Under the pieces are notes generated by a model. That model saw only the letters and a list, made by a program, of their open reading frames with translations. It did no database searches and was not told where the DNA came from. Positions 23,063-34,160 of a stretch of DNA of 64,000 nt are shown piece after piece. A program made the translations under genes and the position numbers. This DNA is from Gnetum montanum. Taxonomy: Eukaryota > Streptophyta > Gnetopsida > Gnetales > Gnetaceae. The stretch lies in assembly GCA_015680685.1 (NCBI GenBank), contig MNCI01020286.1, positions 1 to 64,000 of the forward strand. Reading direction: 5' to 3'. Within the stretch, counting starts at the first letter, position 1; each line of letters opens with the position of its first letter.

Positions 23063-25377
23063 TTAGAATGGGGGATATCCCCCATAACTAAACTTTTCAT
23101 CATATCGAGAATTAATAAATGGAAAGTGTGGATTCATGCATGTTGGAAATGTTGGGGATCAATCATATCCCAACCACTAGGTATCTTTTGATGTGGTGGT
23201 TGGAATGTACCCATATTGGAGTTCACACACTTGACCATAATAGACATAGTGGGGTAGGTTATATGATGGGGTCATGGGATAAGGAGCTACCCCACTATGG
23301 CACCCTTGATCATAAGATGGCATGCAAGGATTAGTGTATTCCCCTTTGTGGTTATATTCATTGGGTTGCATAGTTGTTGAAGTATTGATTGGTGACCTTG
23401 ATAAGGTAGCATGAGGTGTTGAGTTCGAGGAGAAGGATGCATCACAACATTGAACTTGTGCTGGGTTGGAAGATGTAGTGGGTTCAACATCATGCTGCTT
23501 CTTTCTATGGCCATGCCTAAAGAAAGGGTGCTTTTGAGTACTTCCACTACTGCTAATAGTAGTAGCACAAGTAGCATTCATAGGTTGGTGCTATGGTGCA
23601 AAACCTTTTGGAACAATTGATGGTGATGTAGAAGGAGGTGAAGGATGAGAATATTGTTGTTGAGGAAAAGTGTAAGGTACATGAGGTGGTGACCTTGTCG
23701 GAGAGGGTATAAGTGGATAGTATTCCAGAGAATGATAATGATAAGGTGAAGTAAAGGATGATGATCTGGTTGGAGAAATAGGGTGTTGAACATAGTATGC
23801 ATTTCGCATTGGGACATACAAAGGATATGGTCAGGTTGGCGATGACTTCCCCCATGACTAGGACTTTTGCCATTGTGGTTGAACTTAATATTTCTGTATG
23901 AAATCTGTGTGTAACATTCCTCCCCAATGCTCATGTAAATGTGACAAAACTAGGCATTGGCCTTTGGAGTGATCGTACAGACATGCATTGCATTGATATT
24001 AGAAGTTGGCAATTAAGTTCTTATTCTTATTATCTTCTACCCTTTGTGTTTTGATTGTTGCATGGTGTCCTATCCTATTTCTTGATTTGGCATAGTTGTG
24101 CCTCTACTATTGTTAGCATATTCTTCATATTTTCCATGCACCCACTTTGTCATCTTATTAATCTTTTTCATGATTTCATCTAGTGATTGTTGCATTGGCA
24201 AAGGTAGAAATGGTTGCAATTCCTCAAGGTGAGATGATTTCTCCTCTTTATGAATATGGACCTTCTTTAATTCAAGACTTTGGTCCCATTGAGAGTTTTC
24301 ACTATTCTCCCATTTAGCCATTTCTCCTTCTTCTTTTACTACCCGCTTAATAAGCTCTTGGAGTTGGTGGGTTTGTAGCTCATATAGTTGACCTCAAGCA
24401 TAAATCCCTAGGGTTTCCCTTGTTTCATTATGGAGCCCATCCATGATGTGACACATTAGCCTTTCCTCAAAGAATCCATGGCTTGGACAATTGTTTAATA
24501 ATGAATAGTATCTTTCTAAGGTCATGTCCAAGGTTTTATGTTGCCCTTGTTTCCATTCTTGGATTTATCTCCTCAAGGTTGAAACTCTAGCATATTTTTG
24601 ATATCATTTAGTAAAGATTTCTACCATTGTTGGCCAACTACGAATTGATTTTGGTTTTAACGATCTGTACCACACTTTTGCTTGGCCAACAAGTGTCATA
24701 GGAAAGAGCTTAATTTTTTTCCACCCATTATCAATATTGTTTCATATATAGCCATCATAGAAGGCTTATAGATGATGTTGCAGATCTAAATCATAGCCTC
24801 CAGAAAACTTAGGAAAGTTGTTTAAGTCAAGCCTAGGTAGACAACTTTCCTTATGATGCCTGTGGGATATTCGAACAACCTCTTGTATAGGCATTAGGAT
24901 CTTGGTGGCCAACAAGGGTTCATCGTCACTAAGTGTGTTGTGAGTTTGTGTGTTGGGATGATGTTTTCCTTGTTCATGTTGGTGTTCTTGATTTTCTTTT
25001 TGAGCTTGATTTTTAATTCTATGTCGACCCCTATCCATGTCACAATTTGATGTTGAAGGAGTAGAGGAAGATAGGGAACTATAAAACTCATTATGACTTT
25101 TGTAAGTCTTCCAATCATCCCTAAATAAGTTCTTGTTAGTTATCAAGAAGGTCCTAGGTCTTTTGGGTCTCCTCATTCTATGGGATGTCTCATCCTTACT
25201 AGAGGTGTCAGAGTTGGATGACAAAAGTCTTTCAGTATTGTTGGGGTGTTCATGAATGTAGGGGACTCTTGCATAAGGTTGAGTACTCCAAAATTTATCT
25301 TCATCATATAATTTGTTAGTTTTGCAATGAATTGGCTTACTTGTTGTTGTGTTGTAAGAGTCTTGTGAGAGAGACAT
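23063..25377 (-). pseudogene. gag: gag of E1 (ends without protease)
   Basis: ATG at 25377 opens 203 codons without a stop (MSLSQDSYNTTTSKPIH), followed by further open stretches broken mainly by single-base stops. The Ser/Lys/His-rich N-terminal part is followed by the Gag core from about 24860: LPRLDLNNFPKFSGGYDLD, then WYRSLKPKSIRSWPTM, YYSLLNNCPSHGF and a helical KRVVKEEGEMAKWE segment. A zinc-knuckle-like CNACLYDHSKGQC follows at about 24000-23960, then a Pro/Ser/Tyr/His-rich tail (23821-23177), ending GGYPPF-stop at 23063. The knuckle spacing is CX2CX3HX4C, one residue shorter than the usual CCHC. Gag packages genomic RNA. No protease follows, so processing would depend on another element. 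Confidence 0.85.
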
Positions 25378-25491
25378 TATTATGAATTGTGTGTGACTTA
25401 ATTAAAATTAATTTCTTTTCTAAGAGATATATCATGAATACTTTGTTACATTGATCTTATGTGATATAACTAATCTAGATAACTAGCACTA

Positions 25492-25509
25492 TCCCTGGCA
25501 ATGGCACCA
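25492..25509 (-). other. primer-binding site (tRNA-Asp type), E1
   Basis: Sense strand TGGTGCCATTGCCAGGGA matches 15 of 18 bases of TGGCGCCGTTGCCGGGGA. All three differences are transitions and two lie at CpG positions of the consensus. Confidence 0.85.
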
Positions 25510-25510
25510 A

Positions 25511-26353
25511 TGATGAGTGGCAAGGTACCCCTACACTCAACCATATGAATACAAACATTTCATGCACAATCTAGTTGAACTTTGCAAACAGGCTAGTTGT
25601 GGTATTTAGATAGTTACTCGTTGATCACAGTCTGTTGTCTTCCCACCTGGACTAGTATTTACTTTGTCACATATGGTTTAGTCTAGAGTGAGGTGTATGA
25701 TGTGGTTTCTAATCTAGTGATACTCCTAGAGGCAATGGAAAATAACTTTAATTCACCTAAGAGGAAAATGATGAAGAGAGTCCTAGCTAGCCTAAGTGCA
25801 ATAAGCATCCATCCCTGAATCATCTGTACACATCTTGAACCTCATGTACTACTACTAGGATTACTAAGCGCATATCCTAGGTACACTACTGGGATACCAA
25901 GTAGTCACACTTAAATGCTCATGATTAAGTCATAGTCATTCTATGTTTGCTAACAGGGATAGGAGAGGAAGGCAGAGAGAGATTAATTACGAAAGCAATA
26001 AATAACAATTAAATAATTAAACTAAGTGAATGCTACAATGATGAAGTAATCTAGATCTTTATTTCTAGTCATGTGCATGTCCAAGTACGTCACACTCGAA
26101 TGAAGGTGTCGTACAATTACAATCATCACACTATGGGCATGCATTGGGGGAAAGGGTTGAAAAGAACTAAAAATGAACTAACTTCTATCTAAACTACTGA
26201 CTTACTAACTCTAAAAATTGACTCTCAACTCGTTGAACCTACATGTGTATTTATAGGTCCACACAGGAGTCATGATATCATGCATCCGATATCACTAGCC
26301 AAGCTACAATATTGCAGGTTCGATATCGAAGCCTAATGAATCACGATTCATCA
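25511..26353 (-). repeat. 5' LTR of E1
   Basis: Sense strand starts TGATGAATCGTG at 26353 and ends CCACTCATCA at 25511. GATATC palindromes lie between about 26330 and 26270, upstream of ACCTATAAATA (about 26251-26261). It is 843 bp against 871 bp for the 3' copy; the two align closely by eye. Confidence 0.9.
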
Positions 26354-26358
26354 GTCCA

Positions 26359-27785
26359 TGATGAAAGAATCTCTAGCTACAAAAGTTGAGTGGATGGATA
26401 GGAGATGGGTAGTGAATTTTTGGCATATAAATAGAGTTATCAAATGTTAAGGGAAGTATTTATTGAAATTTATTATCCTAGAAGACACATGATGATGTGG
26501 TATTTCTTGCCAAGTATGAAATACAAGAGCTACACAAGTGGATCCTTCCCAAAGTAGGCTCTAGCCCTTAGTGCCCTTGTATAATCACATCTTAAAGGGT
26601 TTGTAGGCACTCAAGTAGTTGAATGTAATGCATACCTATCTAGCAAAACACACATGTTAGTAGTACCAAGTTGGAAAAATTACACTATATTATTCAAAAC
26701 CATAAGCTATGATTAATTGTATAGTGAGATGAGATAAACTAGAGAAAGGATTGCTAAAATCAAGACATGAGGTGTCATACCATAGGCATAATGAATTCTT
26801 ATGTTTCATTAGCAATTAATGTAATCATTAGCCTTTTTGTCCAAGATTCAAACCAAGTCTAGCTCACAATCTAGTGACATCACATTGTTTCACCTCTTAG
26901 ACTCACAACCATAAGTCTATTACTATTACAAGGAGTATCATCACTTAACATTTTGTACAAGGAAGAAGTTTTTTTATTGCACTTTATTATTTTTTAAAAA
27001 TTATTTGGAGGAGCCACCTACCTTCAAGCATGAAAAACATGTCTTTCCAGTGGGACCCCTAAAAATTTATTCTATGCATGAGTTTTATTTTTTTTAAGCT
27101 ATGTCAACCTTATCAAAGGACTACCTTTAGGCATGGGTAACATGTCTTTCTAGTGACATGGTAAGGCAACAATTATTGTACTTTTACTTCCATTTTTCAT
27201 TAGATCTACAAGGATCTAAGTACAACCTTAGCAACATGATAGAACATACAGTAGTGATCCAAGAGATTCCATAAATCCCCTTGATGTCATTCCCTTCACA
27301 TTCCCTCTTAGCTCTTCACCTTTTTGTTTAAGCATAATGATCACAAGTTTATTCTTAGTTTTATTAGGAAGAGAATATCATTATGGTCATGATAAGAACC
27401 TCTTATTAGTGGAACAGATGGATGGATGTTGTGGTCTTACTGTACAAACAATCAATTCCTTATGACTTGATAACATAGAGAAATATTCACCTTATTTGAA
27501 ACTACATTTTATCTTATTCTTGGTATTTTATTAACAAGTAACAAAAATATGTACTAGTAAAATTTAAAAAAGTATGAAAAATTGTAAAGATAGTAAAAAT
27601 GAAAAGATGAAAAGAATGAAAAATTATTAAAGAATAGAAAAATATCAAAGAATTAATAAATTGTTAAGAAATTGAAAAGCATAAAAGAATGGGAAAATAT
27701 CAAAGAATGTGAAAAAGTGTTAAGAAAAGAAAAAGATATAATAAAAAATTTTAAACCATAAAAAATTAGAAAAAATAATTTTTTT
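26359..27785 (-). other. conserved noncoding spacer of element H
   Basis: No coding region. Sense-strand order: U-rich tract (27785-27540, A-rich on the plus strand); the AAGGGGATTTATGG and GATCCTTGTAGATC blocks (about 27290-27203); conserved block 1 present twice (27160-27119 and 27060-27011); conserved block 2 (26570-26534, CTACTTTGGGAAGGATCCACTT). E1 inserted between block 2 and the promoter-like module. Confidence 0.6.
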
Positions 27786-28660
27786 TTAAAAAAAGAACTG
27801 ATTAACTCCTAACTTAGGATAAGTCATCTCCCCACAATTGAACTCATGGGTGAGTATTCGAAAAATGGACCCTGGTTCCCTTGGACCATGCACTTGAGGT
27901 TTCTCACTTGCCATCCTTAGTGATTTAGTTTGTTGATTATTATCCCAAGTAATTGTGATGGTAATTGAATTTTGATTATTTAAGTCATTATTTCCCTTAT
28001 CTAAGGGTGTATGATTATGGTTTAATTTCTCTATTTGTGAGCTCTTAGTTGGGGTCATTTTCTTAAAATGGGATTTAATAAATGGTTTGGTTATTTCCAT
28101 GCATGTTATAGATAGCTTTAAGTTCTCAACTTTTGGCCACAAAATGTCTTTTAGTTTAGTGGCCCATGCTTCTTCTTGCACACACACTAGTTTCTCTTAT
28201 CTATTATGGGCTAATGTAAGTATTATGTTGCCATTTTGAAGTGTTAGTCCACAACTACATCTTCTTTATCATTGGTAATGCATGAAATCCTTTCCCTGTG
28301 TATGGCTCCTTTCATGTCTCCCTTAGAGATTTCTATAGATAAATCTCTCATCCCTCACTTAGCATTGATTGTGCTAAGACTTCCTCTTCCCATTATAATA
28401 AAGAATTCCTTATCATTATTCTTCACATCAATCACCAGAAAGTCTACTAGATAATCCCACCCATTGATAGTGGTAGCCACATCTTCTATCTATTCCAAAG
28501 AAATGATGACATATTAATCTGCAAGCTCTAACCTTATATTGCACTTTTTCAAGGGTGGTAGACTCCATGCCTTGTATGTTTATTGAGAGATCAAATTCAC
28601 TCCAAAACTTGAGTCTAGAAGAGGCTTGCATAGTGAGTTTCCAGCTACTCATAAATAAAT
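27786..28660 (-). pseudogene. aspartic protease relic and C-terminal tail of element H
   Basis: Sense reading: LLDSSFGVNLI (retropepsin active-site segment, usual form LLDSGSEVNLI, Gly to Ser), then LPPLKKCNIRLELAD, VATTINGWDYLVDFLVIDV and FIIMGRGSLSTINA, matching the same protease blocks in B and E3. A less conserved tail (28187-27786) ends CGEMTYPKLG. Retropepsin would cleave the Gag polyprotein. After the tail the sequence passes directly into the spacer; no RT, RNase H or integrase exists. The end of the tail, TTCAATTGTGGGGAGATG, resembles the polypurine core seen at the same place in E1, E2 and E3. Confidence 0.65.
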
Positions 28661-30797
28661 TAATCAAACTCCTAGATTTATTCTTTTCCTGGGAAGTGTC
28701 CCTACCTTAATCCAGTCAAATACTATATTTGTTAGCATGACAATTCTAAGTTCTTGATTCAATTTTTGTGGAAGCATGATGTTGATAGGAGGATTTATTG
28801 TCGGTGAAAATTGACTTAATGAAGTTCTAATTCTACCAGCCTTTCGTGGACTTATCCTAAAGAAATGATGTTTCTTCAATTTGTTCTTAGTATTTCTGGT
28901 AAGATCCTCTAACTGTATATTCACTACCCTTGTAGCATTCTTTCATTAAGGTTATGATGGTAGTTCCCTCTGCATAGTGGATGGTGGTACTAGTGAAAAA
29001 GGATTATGAGGTTGACTTAATGAATTAGCTACTTGTGGATGTACATATGGATCAGAGTCCCTCCTTGGAGGTGTTGGCCTATGGTATTCTTGTGGGTAAT
29101 ATTAAGGAGTTTGAACTGGTGCATTCCCTGGAGAAATTGGATGTTTCACATAATATCCATATGGGTCTATCTACCAATATGGGTACTCTTGGCATGGTCC
29201 ATGATTGGGGTTGTTTCAACCACTAATAATACTACTCTTGTGGTTGTAGGTAAGCTCCACTAGGATAGTATGTGGGTTGGAAGGTTTGCCTGTAGCTACC
29301 TTGAGTGTAAGGTAACCATTTGGGCATCTATTTCTTAACAAATTTTGGATTAAGTGCATATGCCCTTGTTTCTTATAAGTGTCCCATTACTAGACAACAT
29401 CCTTTGGGATGTTTGTATTCTCATACAACACATCCTTCCTCATCTTTGGAGCTTGTCTTTAAACACTTAGCCACTAAAGCCATTTTTTCATTTCATCCAA
29501 AGTCTTATTTCTTCTTCTTGTATTTGCCTTTTCTGAAGGCTTGCTTTTTTCATTCTTCCACAATCTTCAAGGTTGTTGCAAAATTTTCATGAACTAATTC
29601 CCACATATTTTCTACCTTGACTACTATGTTTGTGATATATTTCTGAATAGGTAGTGTTTTTCTTTTGAATCACCTAATCCAAGGTCTCTTCTTCTTATGG
29701 ATCACAAACTCTTGCATCCCTTTTTTAGATGGATGAATCTTTGTTATATTCTTCTACTAATTCTCTTTTTCTTAACTCACCTTCCTTCTTTGCCATTTGA
29801 TTAATCAATCTTTGTATCTAATGGACAAAATTTTTAGATAATCAGCCTTATGCATAAACCCCAAGGGTCTCTCTAGCCTTATTCCAAAGTCCATTAACAA
29901 TGTGCCTTAGTTTCTCCCATTGAGAAGATCCATGGTCTAGGTACCTATGTAGTAGTGAATAATACCTACCCATTGCTACATTAAGGGATTCATTGATCCC
30001 TTACTTTCATCCTTGGATCTATTTCCATAGATTAGACACCCAAGAATAAGTTTGATATTTGTCATTAAATAGTTCTAGCATGGTACTCCATCTCTTGATT
30101 GATTCTAATTCAAGTAATTTGTGTCATCTTTTAACTTCTTTCTCTAGTTTCCTTAGGAATAACTTTAGTTTCTACCAATCACTTTCAATGTTTTGCAGGG
30201 TGAAGGCATCATGGAATGCTTAATGGTGGTGTTGTAGATTAGCATTGTAACTACCCTCAAATTTGAGCATATCATTCATGTCTAGCTATTTAATATGGTT
30301 GTTCCTTATGTGTTTGGTTAGGATATGAACTACTTCCCTAATCTTGATCATACTTCAAGTAGTCAATAGGCATTCATGATTGTGATCAGGTTTGTGAGCT
30401 CTATTATAGTGATACCTCCTTCTATGCTCATATCTCTCATGATCCTCTCTTCTATCTTCATGCCTTCCAAGTTTTAGGTCTTCATCTTCCTCATCAAATT
30501 ATCTTAGGTGATGATCACAAAGATCATGAGTCCTTTGCTCTTTCCTGTCATGGTCTTAGTACCTTTGTCTCCTCATGTCATAGTCCATTGATGATCATGA
30601 GGATGAAGACGAGCTAGTAGGAGAACGATGTCAACTTCTCCTCCTTCTGAGACTCTAATATTCTTCTTTATGGAATCCAGTAGAATCTTTTAGCCTTGAG
30701 TCATACATATACTTTAATTTTTTTTCCTTCCTTCTAGGTGTCTTTGCCAGGACAGAATGTAACTACACTTTGATAGGTTCATCCAATCAGATGGTAG
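28661..30797 (-). pseudogene. gag: gag relic of element H, main part
   Basis: The sense strand resumes at the E2 insertion point with a very basic Ser/Arg/Asp/His-rich linker (YDSRLKDSTGFHKEEY, SLRRRRS, then RREDHERYEHRRRYHYNRAH). The Gag core follows (about 30290-29900): LDMNDMLKFEGSYNANLQHH, SIKRWSTMLELFNDKYQTYS, then LGVYA. A decayed knuckle (EYKHPKGCC, about 29405-29370) and the Pro/Tyr-rich tail come next, joining the protease region near 28660. Stops are frequent; this is the most decayed gag of the family here. Confidence 0.65.
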
Positions 30798-30802
30798 GTG
30801 TT

Positions 30803-31658
30803 TGATGAATTGCAGTTTGTCAAGCCTCGATATCAAGTACATGATATCAGGTATGAGATATCACATGTCTAGATACGATATCATATACACGATATCATGA
30901 TTCCTATCTTAGCCATATAGCAGTCAAGCACATAGTGAAGGCGTCTATTGGTAAGTTTTTAGGTCAAGTCTTTTTGTCATTTTTTCATTAGTTTTCAATT
31001 CTTTTCCAAGTGCATGCCTGCAATGTGATGCCTGTAATTGTATGGAACCTTTGTTCAAGTGTTTCATACTTGGACATCCACACAATCAACAATAAAGATT
31101 GAGATTATTCCATCATTGTAGCATTCACTTAGTTTTCAATTGTTTAATTGTTAATTATTATTTATTATTTTCTTAGTTAATATTTATTTTATCATCATTT
31201 ACTATTCTTGTTGTTAATATGGAATGAGTACGTCTTAATCATGAACATTTAAGTGTAACTACATGGTAACCCAATAGCATCTCAAGTAGTGCTTCGAGTG
31301 ATGTGTGCTTGGTAATTCTAGTAGTAAATGAAGTCCAAGATGTGTATGGATGATTAAGGATGAACGCTTATCACATTTAGGCTAGCTTAGATTTTATTTC
31401 CTATTTCTTATTAGTTTAATCAAGTTATTTCTCATTGTCTTTAGGAGTAGCATAATATTAGAAATCACATCATACACCTCACTCTGGACTAAACCATACA
31501 TGACAAAACAAATACTAGTCCACATGGGAAGACAAGGAACTATAATCAACGTATAACTATCTAGGTGCCACAACTAGTCTGTCTGCGTAGTTTGATGGGA
31601 TGACACATACATGCTTGTATTCATATGGTTGAGTGTAGGGGTACCTCGCCACTCATCA
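30803..31658 (+). repeat. 5' LTR of E2
   Basis: TGATGAATTGCAG ... CCACTCATCA. Five GATATC palindromes lie between 30829 and 30895. The TATA box of the 3' copy (GCCTATAAATATAG) reads GCCATATAG here, so a short deletion has removed it. Confidence 0.9.
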
Positions 31659-31659
31659 T

Positions 31660-31677
31660 TGGCATCATTGTTGAGGA
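31660..31677 (+). other. primer-binding site (tRNA-Asp type), E2
   Basis: TGGCATCATTGTTGAGGA, a decayed match to TGGCGCCGTTGCCGGGGA one base after the LTR. Confidence 0.75.
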
Positions 31678-31786
31678 TGGTGCTATTTATCTAGACTAGT
31701 TATATCATACAAGATCATTGTAACAAGGTATTAATAATACATTTTTTAGTCAAAGAAATTAAATTCAATTAAGTCACACATGATTC

Positions 31787-34160
31787 ATGACAATGTCTCT
31801 CTTGCAAGACAACGATAATGCAATAACTAGTGAGGCAATTCATTGGAGAACCAACGAAATTTATGATGAAGAAGAAATTTGGAGTATGCAATCTTATGCA
31901 AGAGTTTCACATGTTCATGGACACCCAAACAATACTCAAGAACTCTTGTCATCCAATTCAAACACCTCTAGTGAGGATGGGACATCCCATAGAATGGGGG
32001 GCCATAAGGCCTAGGACCTTTCCAATGGTTAGCAAGAGTACATCAGGGGATGATTGGGAGACTTACAAAAGTCATGATGAGTCTTCTAATTCTCTCTCTT
32101 CCTCTACTCTTTCAATGTCAAGTCATGACATGGATGAATATTCCTCAAGGGGTAGGTGTAGAAACAAAAATCGAACCCACAGGAAAAATCAAGAATGCCA
32201 ACATGAACATAGACAACATTGTCCTAACTGACAAACTCATAACTTATTTAGTGGCAATGAATCCCTGCTGGCCACTAAGAGCCTAATGCATATAATAGAG
32301 GCTATTCAAATATTCGACAAGCATCGCAAGGAAATTTGTCTACCCAGGCTTGATTTAAACAACTTTACCAAGTTCGTAGGAGGCTATGATTTAGATTTGC
32401 AACACCATTTACAAGCCCTCTATGATGCCTGTGAATGGAACAACATTGATAATGGATGGAAAAGACTTAGGCTCTTTCCTATGATACTCGTTTACCAAGA
32501 AAAGGTATGGTACAGGTCTTTAAAGCTGAAATCAATTCGTCGTTGGCCAACAATGGTAGAACTCTTCAACAAAGGATTTCAAACCTGTGCAAGAGTGTCA
32601 ACCTTGAAGAGAAAAATCCAAGAATGGAAACAAGGGCAACATTAACCATTGGAGATGGCCTTAGAAAGATATTACTTATTGCTAAACAACTACCCAGGCC
32701 ATGGGTTCTCTGACAAAAGGCTAATGTATCACATCATGGATGGGCTCCATAATGAAACAATGGAAACCCTAGGGATGTATGCCTCATGTCAACTATATGA
32801 ACTACAAACCCATAAATTCCAAGAGCTTATTAAGTGGGTAGCAAAGGAAGAGTAAGAAATAGCCAAATGGAAGAACGTTGAAAAATGTCAACCAAACTAA
32901 ACTCTTAAAGTAACAAAGGTCCATAATCATGAAGAGGGGAAATAAACTCACCTTGAGGAGATGGAACCATAACCATCTTTGCCAATACTAAAATCAATAG
33001 AGGAAATCGAGGCAAAGATCAATAAGATGATAGAATGGGTACATGAAAAATGTGGAGAATATGTAAACATTATTAGAGGGAGGACCATGCAAGATAACTC
33101 TAACAACTAGAACAAACAGAGGATGCAAAACTTAGAAACAAGATAGAATACCATTCGACAATTAGAAAGAAGGATTGAAGGAAATAAGGATAGGAGCTTA
33201 ACCACAAATCAAAAGTATCAATGCGATGTTTGCCTATAGAATCACCCTAAAGGCCAATGCCCAATCTTGTCACATTTACATGAGCATTGGGGAGGAATGC
33301 TACATCCAAATTTCGTATAGAAGTACTATGTCCAACCGTAGTGGCAAACCCCCCATTTATGGGGGAGGCCACTACCAAACGGACCACACCCTTCATATTA
33401 CCCAAAACCAAGTGCTTATTATGTTCAACACCTTGTTTTTCCAACTAGATCAACACCCTCTGCTTCACCTCATCATTATCATTCTTCTAAGTATCATCAA
33501 GCCATGTCCTCTCCCAATGGATCACCACCTCATGTTCCTTACACTTCTCCTTACTCTCAATATTCTCACCCTTCACCTCCTTCTACATCACCACCAGTTG
33601 TATCAGAAGGTTTTGCACCACAACACCAACCAATAAACATTACTTGTGCTACTATTGTCAATAATAGTGAGAGTCCTCCACAACATCAAAAGCATCCTTT
33701 CTTTAGGCATGTCCATAGAAAGAAAAAATGTAGTTCTAAAACCACTGCATCCTCTAACTTAGCACAAGCCCAGCACTATGATGCACCTTCCTCTTCAAAC
33801 TCAATGCCTCTTATTACTTTATCCAAGCCACAACATAACACTCCAACAACCATGTGGCCCAATGAATATAACAACGTGGGAAAACATATCGATCCTTGCA
33901 TATTGTCTTATGGTCACGGGTGCCATAGTGGGTTAGCTCCTTATCACATGACCACATCTTATAATCTACCCCACCATGCCTACTTTAATCAAGTGTGCGA
34001 ACCCCAATTTGGGTACATTCCTACCACTACACCAAAAGACACCCAGTGGTTTGGATATGACCAAACCCCAATAATTCCAATATGCATGGATCCAAATTTT
34101 CTATTTATTAATTCTCACCATGATCAAAGGTTCAATCATGGGGGACACCCCCCATTCTAA
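31787..34160 (+). pseudogene. gag: gag of E2 (ends without protease)
   Basis: ATG at 31787 (MTMSLLQDNDN) starts a Ser/Asn/His-rich N-terminus like that of E1. The Gag core at 32286-32860 reads LPRLDLNNFTKFVGGYDLD, SLKLKSIRRWPTMVELFN, YYLLLNNYPGHGF, then KWVAKEE. The knuckle-like CDVCL*NHPKGQC lies at about 33223-33262, where a stop replaces one residue. The Pro/Ser/His-rich tail is open from 33504 to 34160, ending GGHPPF-stop, the same ending as E1. Broken by a few stops and frameshifts. As in E1, no protease follows. Confidence 0.85.

Larger units (their letters stand above)
17263..26353 (-). mobile_element. element E1: pol-less Athila-like retrotransposon (gag plus ORF3)
   Basis: It is a complete insertion flanked by a perfect 5-bp target duplication, GTCCA (17258-17262 and 26354-26358), inside the spacer of H. 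From right to left it contains the 5' LTR (25511-26353), primer site, gag, a 2-kb spacer, ORF3, polypurine tract and 3' LTR (17263-18133). At 9091 bp, it has the same gene content and nearly the same size as E2 (9105 bp). Both Gag readings end in an equivalent PPF-stop, with no protease, RT, RNase H or integrase. Shared structure in two independent insertions shows that the pol-less form itself was mobilised. Mobilisation would have needed enzymes from an autonomous relative such as B. Confidence 0.9.

Noticed and set aside
23553-23934. Overlapping minus-strand open frames of 118 and 124 codons in E1 gag
   Set aside because: The frame that matches the Pro/Ser-rich Gag tail of E2 is the one through 23821-23591 and 23581-23177; the longer frames are shadows.
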